Assembly (NCBI GenBank): GCA_002946415.1
Contig: NJPS01000074.1
Location: forward strand, 372,001-436,000
Source: Rutstroemia sp. NJR-2017a BVV2
Taxonomy: Eukaryota; Ascomycota; Leotiomycetes; Helotiales; Rutstroemiaceae
Reading direction: 5' to 3'
DNA length: 64,000 nt
Of this stretch, positions 11,505 through 22,269 are shown piece by piece (positions within the stretch are counted from its first letter, which is position 1; every line of letters starts with the position of its first letter). A program made the position numbers and the translations under genes. The notes under the pieces are model-generated. The model was not told the DNA's origin. It did not search any database and saw only the letters and a program-made list of their open reading frames with translations.

Positions 11505-12807
11505 ATGGCGACGACAACACGACTGCCACGAGCTCTCACTCGTTTGCCATCAAGACTCCCAGCATACCCACGAACTCTCGCGATTCGGTCATACGGAACC
11601 GTATCTTCCCTTCCCCTCTCCAACCCAGAAACTCCCGCGAAAAGAAATGTCTTCCAAGAAGCATTACAAGCAGCCGAACCACGCACAAACTGGACCAAAG
11701 AAGAGATAAAAGAGATCTATGACACGCCGCTCATGGAATTATGTTGGGGCGCTGGATCAGTTCATAGGAAGTTTCATATCCCTGGTGCTATTCAGGTGTG
11801 TACGCTGTTGAATATCAAGACTGGTGGGTGTTCGGAGGATTGTTCTTAGTGAGTCATCTCTTCTCTTTCCTATCTTGCATTCACCACCAAATCCAGCGTC
11901 ATCTATATACTCCCTTCCTCAAGCCCAAACAAACTAACCTTCCCCCAGCTGCGCCCAATCCTCCCGCTACTCCACCGGCCTCCAAGCCTCCAAAATTCTC
12001 ACCATCGACTCCGTCCTCTCCGCCGCCCGCACCGCCAAAGCCAACGGCTCCACACGCTTCTGTATGGGCGCCGCCTGGCGGGACATGCGCGGCCGACGCA
12101 CCAACCTCTCCAACATCAAAACCATGATCACCTCCATCCGCGCCATGGGCATGGAAGTCTGTGTCACCCTCGGCATGATCGATTCCGCACAAGCGGAAGA
12201 GCTAAAAGCCGCTGGGCTCACTGCGTATAATCACAACGTCGACACGTCAAGGGAGTTCTACCCCAAGGTAATCACAACAAGGAGTTATGACGAGAGACTG
12301 CAGACCATTGAGAATGTCCGCGAAGCCGGGATCAAAGTCTGCACTGGGGGGATTCTGGGTCTGGGAGAGCAAAAACAAGATCACATCGGGCTACTCCACA
12401 CCGTCTCCACACTACCCTCGCATCCAGAGTCCTTCCCGGTGAATATGCTAGTCCCGATCAAAGGCACGCCGCTGCAAGATAACAAGAAGATCGAGTTTGA
12501 GAAAATGCTGCGGATGATCGCGGCGGCGAGAATCGTGATGCCGAGGACGATTGTGCGGCTGGCGGCGGGGAGAACGGGGCTCAGTGAGGAGCAGCAGGTG
12601 TTGTGTTTTATGGCGGGGGCAAATGCCGTGTTTACGGGGGAGAAGATGTTGACGACGCCGGGGGTGGAGTGGAAGGAGGATGAGGTGGTGTGGGGGAGGT
12701 GGGGGTTGAGGGCTATGGAGAGCTTTGAGGTGGAAGGGTTGAGGGAGGAGGTGAAGTTTGCTGGGGAGAAGGGTGTGGAGATGAGGGGGGATGAAAAGGT
12801 GGTGTGA
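11505..12807 (+). CDS. bioB: Biotin synthase, mitochondrial radical SAM enzyme
   Basis: Two exons (11505-11848, 11949-12807) give 400 residues. It is a radical S-adenosylmethionine enzyme that inserts sulfur into dethiobiotin. The 4Fe-4S ligands are Cys109, Cys113 and Cys116 in [10 protein letters not shown], and the 100-nt intron falls inside the Tyr codon of this motif. Other family marks are [34 protein letters not shown] and the C-terminal [17 protein letters not shown]. The first 50 residues are rich in Arg, Ser, Thr and Pro and lack acids, as expected for a mitochondrial presequence. The start is the first ATG in frame. The intron ends with CTAAC and a pyrimidine run. Codon use becomes very G-rich in the last 200 bp. 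Confidence 0.95.
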
Positions 12808-13132
12808 GGGAAAAGCTGGGATTGATGGATGGTATGAAAACGATAAGCATATATGGAGGCTGTGCGCAACACCGAAGTACTTACTTACCCATAGTGCAGG
12901 TCGGCCTGGGATACGCCAACACATGTGGACTGGAATCAACAAAGAAGTAGCTTATTGTCTAGCTTTGCTCCAACATAACATAACATGAAATGATCAATTA
13001 AGTTCGCACACTTGAGCACCTCCTCAAAACCCAAAGCACTTATCTATAGCGTCAAATAATTTCAAAACAGAAACTTCCGTCTAATCATCAATAACCCCTT
13101 CCTTCTCCATCATTCCACCAACCTTCCCCTCC
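12808..13132. other. Convergent intergenic region
   Basis: About 325 bp between the 3' end of biotin synthase (+) and the 3' end of the ammonium transporter relic (-). It should contain both polyadenylation regions. No gene is seen. Confidence 0.5.
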
Positions 13133-15018
13133 TTACCTTTCACTCCCCGTAGCAGTAGCACTCCCACTCCCTGTATCTCCCTTCCCCACACCTAATAAAC
13201 CCCCTTCCTCCACACCCTCTTTTCTCTTCTCCCCTTCCTTCTCCCTCTCCACCTCCCTCCCTATCACAACCCCCTCACCTACACCCACATTCTCACCCAA
13301 ACTCCCAACCCCACTAACACTCCTCCCCTCCAACTGCACATGCGCATCGCACGGCCCCAGCACATACGCCCGCTCCCTATGCACCAAATCATCCCCGCCC
13401 TCCAGCTGCAACTCCGTCATGCGTAGCGGAATGCGCAGGACGTATTTGATGAAGCTGAGGATCAGGGAGGTTCAGAGTGCGTTCCAGGCGAGGATGAAGA
13501 GGGAGGCTACGATTCTAGAAGGGGGGTGGGGGTGTTAGTTAGATTGGAAAGAAGGGAGAAAAGAGGAAGAGGAGGAGGAAGAGGAAGAAAGGGGGGAAAG
13601 GAATGAAGGAAAAAGGAAAGAGGGAAGATAACTCACTGCACCCACACTTGTCTCCTATTTCCCGCAATCACGCCCTCACCATTCGTAATCCCAAATCCCT
13701 CACACCTCTCCTTAGTCGCGAATAGCCCGACACAGAACCCCCCAATCAGGGAAGCCACAGCATGCGTATGCAGCACGCCCAACACATCATCGACCTTCCT
13801 CAAGACCCGCATCTTTCTCCCCACAAGATTCATACTCATCCACGGCACCGCCCCACTCAGGACTTCCATAGCAATAGCGCCCCATCCCGACGACCCCCGC
13901 TGCAGGCGTGATGCACACGAGTCCGCAGATCATGCCGTTGACGGCGCCGATGATGGAGGGTTTGTAGTAGTAGATGCGGTCGCAGACGGTCCAGACAAGG
14001 AGGGAGGTCGCGGTGCAGATGTTGGTGTTAAGGACGGCGACGCCGGCGTCTGGGGAGGCTGCGTACGGGCCGCCGCCGTTGAGGCCGTTCCAGCCGATCC
14101 AGAGGAGGCCGACGCTGACGAGGGCGGAGAGGATGTTGTGGGAGCGGGTGGAGGCAAGGTCGGAGGGGTGGCGGGGGCTGAGGAACTGGAGGGGGGTTAG
14201 GATTTTGTTTATGGAGGGAGGGAGAAGGGGGAGAATAGGAGATGATGATAAGAATTGATGACAGGAGAAAACATTGCGAGAACAAGGTAAGGTAAGGGGA
14301 AGTATATCTTACAATTGCACCAACCCACCCTGATATCCTTGATGATAGATGAATCACAAAACCACCCGAGAAATCAATTATCCCAGCTTATACAGAAATC
14401 CACCACCCCAGATACTATACGCGCCTATCGTATAACAAAACGTAATCCAAAGCGGGACAAAAACCATCCAAGCAGCAAAATTCATACGACCGAGTAACGC
14501 GCCCGCCATGATGATAACCGTGATAGCTGTAAAAACGAATTGGAAATATATCATAGTGCTAAGGGGAAAGGCTTGCGCGAGACCCGTAGAAGGAAGATTG
14601 GATTGGCGGAGCTCCTGTGAGATTTCGACGACGAGTCCGGGGGGTCCGACGAATGGGAGCATGTAGACTCCGAAGGCGAGTTTGTAGGCTCAGAGAACCC
14701 AGACGAGGAGGGTGATGGCGAAGGCATAGAGGGTCATGAAGGCGCTGTTGATGGCCCATTTGCTGTGGTTTATGCCGGCGTAGCTGGTATGGCGTTTTAG
14801 TGTTGGAAAGGAGGTTAATGAGAATGGGGTTTGAGACTTACAAGACCACGAGGCCTGGAACGCTTTGAAGGGCTACGAGGGTTGCGGCTGTGAGTCTGGT
14901 GGCGGTCAGAGACTAAAATTGACTTGCAAAAATACGGTTATACATACTGCCAGGCGTTGTCTCCACTGTTGAGCCAATCTGGCGCGACTGGATTTGGGGC
15001 AGCCGTGTTATCCGCCAT
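13133..15018 (-). pseudogene. Amt/Mep ammonium transporter, multiply disabled
   Basis: Five exons can be followed by homology: 15018-14948, 14895-14842, 14783-14313, 14185-13637 and 13514-13133, all with good splice sites. The product looks like an Amt/Mep ammonium channel (multi-pass plasma-membrane protein), including GLLWIGWNGLNGG, AVLNTNICTA, GLVCITPAAGVV and KVDDVLGVLHTHAVASLIGG. Its pattern is closer to plant AMT2/bacterial Amt than to yeast Mep proteins. Four lesions break it: TGA at 14690-14692 where WVLWAY is expected, a one-base loss at about 14380-14384 between KLG and IIDFSGG, a two-base loss (or one-base gain) at about 13885-13889 after GVV, and TGA at 13472-13474 where ALWTSL is expected. 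A conserved Gly after HLSS has become Arg. Outside these points codons are well preserved, so decay is recent or the sequence has errors. The tail is Gly/Glu-rich. Confidence 0.8.
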
Positions 15019-16323
15019 CTTATCAGCCTGTTTCCAAAACTCGGAAAGCCGTTTCAATGGTACTAGATGGGATTGGAAGCCAGAATATCTCAATTTGAGG
15101 ACACACTATGTTTTGTATGCAGCAAGTCCTATGCTATCTCGCGTTTAGAAAGTTCCCTGGCATGTGTAATCCGCTGGATATATTTATCGAACATCTTCTA
15201 GAATTAGGGGTGCCGAGGTGCTATTGAATGTACCAGAACAAAGGATAGCTATCTATTGATCAACCTTGAACCGTTCACAGGGAGATCTCTTATCAGGAGC
15301 TGTAATGGACCAATGAAGAGACTTCTTCTGATACTTTTTCCGATACTGTAAACAGAGCGGTCAAGTAAATGACATATCGAGATGGATTTCGACATTGGGA
15401 TGGTCCCAGGAAACAATTAGCTCAGGAAACAACTAGCTGCGGTAACTAATGCAAGGGGAATAAGGTTATGTCACGAAACGCCGTCGATTTCTAACACACA
15501 ATATGTGATTCTAGCAGTCTTCCATTCCCTCTAATGTAGATTGTAGAGTGCTCAAGCTATGAGGAAGATTCCTTATCTGTGCACTTGATATCCTTTATTG
15601 CGCGCTCACCGACGATGTTTCCACCCTCATCACCACTTGGTGTATGCGCCGCATTCATCACATGCAAAAAGGCAGAACGCTATATTCTGTCAAAGAAAGC
15701 TTATCATCAATATACGAAATGTCAATGAAACTGTGCAATTGAGTATCAAGATAGAAAACATGCGAATTCCTAGATGACCAATATCTCTCTAGAAGCTTAT
15801 CAGTGGCTTTCTCCTCCTTCTCGTTCCATGAGCCACGCGCCTCCGAATGGAAGGCCATTGACGCGCACATGGCACTTGGCTTAGAAGAATGAAATAATCT
15901 AGAACTCGGGAAGGACATGGTTAACGCGTTCAATAATGGTGTTGGGAAGTAAAGCTTCAAGTAAAGCCTCCATTTTAGATGAGGAAGAAGATGCGTTGAA
16001 GAGCGGAAAAGGAGTTCACGCGCAATTTTAGCACAAGTCCATGCTTACATAAGCTGTCGTCGAATTTGTTCATTTCCAACACTTCTGATCTTCTGAATTG
16101 TGATCCTCATCATGAACCATTAACCAGTGAAAGGATAAACAATGGCCTGCCAAAATTCTACCTACTGCCGTCGCCTATTCGCTCTAGTGTTATACAGAAG
16201 AATATATACACGCGCTATATATTCATAAATACGCTGCCCATGCCTAACTAACTCCCCACAAACGCCAGGCTAGCCCATTTACATAGCCATCGACTTTTGA
16301 TACAATGCGTTCAGTCATCCCCT
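15019..16323. other. Intergenic, weak unassigned coding signal
   Basis: About 1.3 kb upstream of the transporter relic. On the minus strand a frame at 15658-15957 has no in-frame ATG at its beginning. An overlapping frame starts at the ATG near 15974 and reads MEALLEALLPNTIIERVNHV before a TAG 24 codons later. Both look protein-like for short stretches and might be a decayed gene, but I recognise no family. The rest shows nothing. Confidence 0.3.
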
Positions 16324-17580
16324 TCAAACGGGCAGTGTCTTCTTGCTGTTGGCCTCTTGCTGTTTGTGTTCCAGCCAATGTCCCAGAATCCCACCGGAGC
16401 ATCCTATTACAATGGATGAAACGCTCTCCAGAGTGATTGGATGCGAGAATATGTACATGCCCAATAAGGCTATCCCCATCTGACTCGACGCTTCCAGTAA
16501 TGAGAGGAAGGCGGACGAGGTTTGCCGGACGATTCTTCCTGAATAGAATAATATTGGAAAGCCTCCAACACAGGTGTACATTATGGCCATGATGGTTGAT
16601 TTTCGGGTCGCAGATGGAAAACAATCGTTCATGTTTTCGTCTGAAAAATCTTCGATGAGGAAGGAGATAGTTGAGGCGAGTGCAAACATAAGGATATGGT
16701 TGTACATAAATACTAGATTTCGTCAATACTATGCTCAGGGTTGTGGGGAGGCGAGTATAAACGTACCGTCCCATTCACCAAATTGTAGCTTCTTTACAAC
16801 TTTGGTCTTCCATGCTTCATATGTACTATACATCAACAGATGTAAAATCATAAAAATATATCCAAAAAATAGTGCCAACACAGGATCTTGAGGCTCAAGC
16901 GTTTGCTCAAGCCGTCTATCTCCATAGCTTTTCTCCGCATGTGCATTCTCCGTTATCACTGATATACATATGCCAGAAAATATCAGTACGTAAGAGGGCA
17001 GGGCGAAAGAGGGAATAGGCGTCCCGAATAGTATACTATCGACATATGGAACCGTGAAGATCGTCGTGGTCGAAAGGAGAATGTATGTTGGCAGTGAAAG
17101 AAATTGGAGCGCCTTGTAAGATATGTAATTCGATACGAGAAGCAAAATTGAGAGAGGAACCCCTGTAGAAGTCTAGTCAGAGTTCTGCCATCCAATATAA
17201 AGGTTGTTGAGCTGTGCGAGGATACATACAAGATCCAGCTTTCTCCATGTCGAATTTGGCCAAATCCTTAAAATACCCATTCCTCTTCATTAGCCATAAT
17301 GCCGCCACCGCAGATCCCGACTAGATGCCCAGGTCAGTCGTGCGTTCTCCTCAGAGCCATCCACCGCGATCCAGTGATCCCACAAGCTTACCTGCAGCGC
17401 CAGCAAAAAAAAGTTCAGATTCCAATATCGACCCGAGACGGCATATTTCAGCACACAGGCCATCAAGACACTAAATCCTCCATATGCTGCTACATTCGTC
17501 CATTTCTCCGATTCGCCTCGCCGTCTTGCAGGCTGGTATCGTCCCTTCTCCTTGCCTTTCCCATTCGAATATCCATTCAT
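16324..17580 (-). CDS. Nucleotide-sugar transporter-like membrane protein (DMT superfamily)
   Basis: Four exons (17580-17392, 17320-17230, 17162-16767, 16712-16324) give 354 residues. The start is the first true ATG (MNGYSNGKG); upstream codons in frame lack ATG. The protein has about eight to ten hydrophobic segments, a VPLSILLLVSNYISYKALQF segment, repeated small-residue helices and a lysine-rich C-terminus (EHKQQEANSKK). It resembles Golgi nucleotide-sugar transporters of the UAA/GDP-mannose type in the drug/metabolite transporter superfamily. The substrate cannot be read from the sequence. Introns are 53-71 nt with canonical ends, and all phases agree. A triose-phosphate-type transporter is the main alternative. 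Confidence 0.7.
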
Positions 17581-18832
17581 TGCTATCGCTTCACCACGGC
17601 GTATATTCTGCTTCGATTGAGGTTCGGAAGCGCATGCATAGTACACCTTTTGCTTGGTACTTTTCTATCCGCCGCCGAGCGCTCGTTGATCGATTGTAGA
17701 AAGCTTGTTATGAAGTCGAAAGGGATTTATTTATAAGGCTAGGTGTTGTTAGGTGGATGCAGCGCCAAGAGGTAAGCTCGGCCTTCCGCGCTCTGTATGG
17801 TATGCTGCAACAGTTGGCTGCAAGGTCTAATCGTAGCGGCGATCCACCCACTCACTGAATTTCTGGCTACCCTGACGATCAATTCTCCCAACGTCCTTAC
17901 CGCAATTATTCGGAGACAGGAGTAAAGAGTTCTTGCAACGTACTGCAACTTACTGCAACTTACTGCAACATACATAAAATGCAGTCGGTATTCGAGAGAA
18001 AGATCTTGAGACAGGAACAACAAAGAACTTTTGTGAATTGTATGATCTTCCACGAAAAAGGGGGGATAATCGATTGACGGCTCCGCAGCGATGGTCATAT
18101 GTCAAGGTTCGTCTGAATTCGGGAAAAGGGGCTCCTTGGTTAGAAGAGTAAATCATTTTCTAGAGTGTTTCTTTGGAGTTGCTATCTTTTTCTCTGCAGT
18201 TGGATACCCGGCCAGAAGCCACAAGCTCTCAATTCATAGTATGAGTCCTTCGTAGAGGTTGCGGTAACTCAATGACCCGCCTTAGAAACAACCCTATCCG
18301 GTCAATATTGGCGCCGCTGGGGAAAGGCTGCTTGTACGAGTCTGCTCTCTTGTGGGTCATGATTTCATTCACGAATGAATACTCTTCAAAGACCGGTTCA
18401 TCTTCTGGATTTTGGATAGTCTTGTTGTCACCATCTTCAAGAAGTCCCTAGATTTGTGCAAGAACGCCAATTCATAGCGATATCCGTCGAGACTACTAAT
18501 AGTCATCAGGACTCTTCTGGGATACTTGTTCGGTACAGCTGGTTCTATACTCGATAGCATACTTGGATACATGATATTGTCCTTATTTAGTTGCCGGATG
18601 CACAATGACAAGACGAAGCCTGGACATAGCAGCGCCATTTCATCTTCTAGGTTAGCAGTTGGATCAGAGTCCCCATATACACCTTGGCTCATTAACTACG
18701 GGACAAAGAACGGCAGACACGGAATCATATATAAGGGCAAAAACCAAATAAAAGCTTTTGAATTATCTCATACAACTTCTTCCATGGTCCTCAAACTGTC
18801 ACACCTAATTTTGAAGAGCTATCAACTTTTCT
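17581..18832. other. Intergenic region
   Basis: About 1.25 kb with overlapping short frames on both strands, none with recognisable protein features. The promoter of the transporter lies at its left. A perfect-to-near-perfect 10-bp tandem repeat is present at 17941-17970 (listed separately). Confidence 0.4.
17941..17970. repeat. Short tandem repeat, TACTGCAACT x3
   Basis: The 10-bp unit TACTGCAACT occurs twice exactly and a third time as TACTGCAACA, preceded by a partial unit (TTGCAACG). No function is evident. Confidence 0.85.
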
Positions 18833-20058
18833 CTACGTGCACTTCCCCTGCGAGAGCTGCTCTATTTCGACACTAGCATATATGAATGGTCCAGCACCCT
18901 TCATATCGTTCTCATCAATCGCGATGGAAGTGTAGTACTAACATTTTGTCAGTAAACCCCGAGATTCGAGTAACAAGGAAAACATACCTCAAACGTAGCA
19001 TTCGACCCCAAACTCCCTACCAATACCGTGCCCTCCCAATTGACCGTTCCATTCGTCCCATTATACGCAACAAACGTCTCGGCAACATACTTATACCCCT
19101 TCTGCATCGGCGACACATATTCGCACCCTAGATAGCCTTTTCTCACACCCTTCAGAATCGCGTACAGAAACATAGCGCTGCCGCTGGACTCGATATAGTT
19201 TCTGGGCTTTCCTGGATACGGCGTATTCATCACGAGCCACCATCCACCAGTGGAGTCTTGAGCAGCACTTACACCGGCCGATGCAGTCACAAACCAGTTC
19301 AGCAGCTTTGCATAGCCTGGGTGGGATTTGGGAAAGTAGTCGAGCACGTCGACGAGCGCCATCATGTACCATCCCAAAGCGCGATCCCAGACATTGGGTG
19401 ATGCGCCAGTCACGGGATCAGCCCAAACGGCCACTTTGCTTTCGTCGTAGCCGTGAACGATGAGGTTTGTGGTGTGGTTGCGGCAATGCTGTTCGATTAA
19501 TGTATACTGAAGGAGAATATCATTCCAGGCAGTTGTATTGGCGGCATCGAAATATGAAGTCCATTGAGCGTAGAAAACGTCGCCCATGTAGATTCCATCT
19601 AGCCACATCTGGTTTGGATATGTCGGTGCACGATGCCAGAATCCCCCAGATGCGGTTCGAGGATGGTAGTTGAATTGTTTTCGAAGGGTGTCAGCAGCGA
19701 CTTTATATTTGGCGATCTTTGTTCGAGCCCATGTATCGAGGATAACAGTTCCTATCCGAACGTCGTCAAGTGAGGCAGGATATGTCGGGTACGCAAGGAG
19801 CGTTCCATTGTCTGATACAATGGCGGTCATCTGCGAGTCCACCCAATCAATGTAGGTCTTGTTTCCAGTGAGATTATACGCCATTTCAATTCCACGGTAC
19901 AAGACTGCTTGAGGATATTGGGCTGTCTTGGGTACACCGCGCTTTACAAAGGAGTCTGATACTAAAGTTGAATATTTGATGGCAGCATTTTCGGCCCTCA
20001 ACTGAATTGCAGTTGCTGCTGCGGCAGTGGCCCAAGCGAGTAGAGAAAATCGTACCAT
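18833..20058 (-). CDS. GH105-type unsaturated rhamnogalacturonyl hydrolase, secreted
   Basis: Two exons (20058-18988, 18937-18833) give 391 residues. It begins MVRFSLLAWATAAAATAIQL, a signal peptide, and has many N-glycosylation sequons. The body is an (alpha/alpha)6-barrel glycoside hydrolase of family 88/105: SLDDVRIGTV, SGGFWHRAPTYPNQMWLDG with the likely catalytic aspartate (about Asp154), and GRALGWYM-like DRALGWYMMALVD. These enzymes remove the unsaturated uronic acid left by rhamnogalacturonan lyase, so the role is pectin breakdown outside the cell. The second exon (YYTSIAIDEND...KGAGPF) completes the conserved C-terminus, which supports the 50-nt intron. The start is the first ATG; a TTG nine codons upstream is not a eukaryotic start. 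Confidence 0.88.
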
Positions 20059-21102
20059 TTCGTAAAGTGACAACAGAACCTTCAATTGATAGTAAAGAAT
20101 GCCAATAGAAGAAGAAAGCCTTACAGCTTCACCAGGTCTCGATTCAACGTATGTTTAACCGATTTGGAGACGACACTGGAAGTCGGGGCACGAAACAGTG
20201 TTTTAAAACCAAGACCGTACGAAGTAGACTTATATACTACTCTAAACCCCACCCGCAATATCGACAACTTTGCCAAGACAGAGAATATGCTGACCCGCAG
20301 GTACTGTAATCAAGAGATACGTTGCTTATGAGGGGTATGGAGAATTACTGATGAGGCCAAGAACTTGGCTTTCGCGTTGCCACTTTCAGTTCCATTGCTT
20401 ACAATAGTTTTTCCGTCGGCTCAGGGCTACACCGAAGCCACTCAGGGGTGGAAGAGAGCCTACTAAGTACAACATCAGGATATCTTCAAGGAAAATGGAT
20501 GTCATTAACGCGTAGATGTGCAGAAAAGGAACCCAATTAAAGCACACCGGTAGAGATCGGGCGAAGTCTTCCGGGGGGGACGCGGGGGTAGCGCGGAGGG
20601 ACCCGTTCTTCGGAAACAAAATGCAAGCTGGTGCAATTTCAGCACCGGGAAGAAAACATCTTCGCGTGGAAGCGGTGCGTACTTAGCTTTATGTGTATTT
20701 ACTCACTTGAGCGGTGGAGCTGTGAGAGAATGATTAATCAAGGTCGATGCAGGGTTTCTTCTTTATCACGCCCACCAGGCCGGTGTGCATGCATCTAAAC
20801 CCTGCAAATGCAGTCAGATCTGGGAAATAAATTGTCCAGAGTATTATGGCTTGCTAGGAGCAACATTTTTTGGTGCATGATTCTGACTTCGACGAGATAG
20901 GATACGTACTTTACTCCTGGGCGTCCAAAACAACTGCTCTGACTATCAAGTTGTCGGTCTTTCGGTTTGGTGGTGGTGTTGCTCGTACATCTAGAATTTC
21001 GAAGGCTCTCATACATGACTCCAAGGGCGAAGTTGATCTCTTTTGTACACCATCTAATATCCAACATCAATTCCAACGCCGTTCTCCAATTCTCCCGGAA
21101 TA
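20059..21102. other. Intergenic region
   Basis: About 1 kb containing the promoter of the hydrolase (left) and the 3' flank of MET8 (right). Short frames here are not convincing. No gene, RNA or repeat recognised. Confidence 0.45.
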
Positions 21103-21976
21103 TCAACCCCATCCAACGCAGAATCCGAATGACCCATCAAAGGCGTCGTATTCTCCTTCCATCGCTCTAAGACAACCTAACCGGGGAACTTCGTTTGGCG
21201 CATAGAATTTCAGCAATGTTTCCATATCTTTCTCAGTCATTTCGCAAAGGTCTTCCAAGCTATAAGCATCGCTAACTTTTATCATCCTATGATACGTGAG
21301 CAAGATGTCAATCAACTCTCATGTTCAAGATCACTCACCATGCCATTCTCTTGGGACCCTCTTCGGGCCCAGGGGCAACTTTCCTCAGCATCTGCCGCAG
21401 CTTTCCGACCTTCGTAATTGCTTCGCCAATGTTGTCTGGCAGATTCGCTGCAATCGACCGCCTCACGATGTTCGCTAGTCGAGGACCTTTTCCGTTTGTG
21501 CTAACCATAATTTGCAGTGGCCCATCTCGGTGTACACTTCCAAAGTAAAAATCGCACTCGGGCGGGACATCTGCAATATTCGCAGCTATTTTTCTCTCTT
21601 TGCAAAGTTTCCATATCTGCGTGGATGCTTCCGGGTCGTCCACCGCCGTCAGGACCATGTCAACATTATCAAGGTCCGACGGTTCGAACTTTCTGTCGAC
21701 ATAGTCCACTTGTCCCTTTTCGATTCGATAGGCCACTTCGGGGTTCAGACCTTCTCGAGGTGATACAACTGTGACTTTTGCGTCCGCATTCAAGACATTG
21801 AGGATTCGCCCTGCTGCAACCTTTTGTACTGTTAGCTGTGATAGAATGCGGTAAATGAATTGTTAGAGTAATTGTACCTCTCCGCCTCCTACAACAAGCA
21901 CCCTTTTCCCCCTAATCTGCCATGCCAATATCAATGAACCGCCTCCCTCGACTTCTGGAAATTTTTCGTCACTCAT
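21103..21976 (-). CDS. MET8: Met8 sirohaem enzyme (precorrin-2 dehydrogenase / ferrochelatase)
   Basis: Three exons (21976-21878, 21820-21339, 21286-21103) give 254 residues. The N-terminus has a Rossmann NAD-binding turn, RVLVVGGGEVAAGRI (residues 25-39), split by the first intron exactly after GGGE. The segment IADVPPECDFYFGS holds Asp117, which by motif matches the catalytic Asp141 of yeast Met8p. The C-terminal domain carries KVSDAYSLEDLCEMTEKDM and ends in FDGSFGF. The enzyme oxidises precorrin-2 and inserts iron to make sirohaem, the cofactor of sulfite and nitrite reductases. Introns are 57 and 52 nt. The gene is divergent from VAC1 with under 300 bp between starts. Confidence 0.92.
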
Positions 21977-22269
21977 GGTTGATCGGTATTTGAGTTGTTG
22001 ATGCTTGAGAGAAGTTTCCTCAGTATTAAGTACTATCGGAGATATGCTTTATTGCGTAGCCTTATGGTGACATCCTCGATAAGGAGTTCTTTGGTACCGA
22101 CCGATAAGGTTCAGTAGAGTTGCCTCGCTTACTCCTACACTCGAAACCGTCACAACTTGGGGCGGAAGCGGCGTGGAATCCCAAGACAGAGAAACCTCGA
22201 ATGGACAAATGTCTTAAGTTGGCAGTCGCTCAGAGGTATTGTTCCTCACCACCTTAATATTCTACGGTC
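21977..22269. promoter_or_regulatory. Divergent promoter between MET8 and VAC1
   Basis: The 293-bp gap between two divergent start codons must serve both genes. No specific operator is recognised. Confidence 0.45.

Noticed and set aside
11899..12192. Gly/Ala-rich minus-strand frames opposite biotin synthase
   Set aside because: They are composition shadows of the radical SAM gene on the plus strand.
16244..16774. 176-codon minus-strand frame overlapping the transporter's last exon
   Set aside because: It is the other frame of the same strand; the conserved membrane protein continues in the frame 16712-16324.
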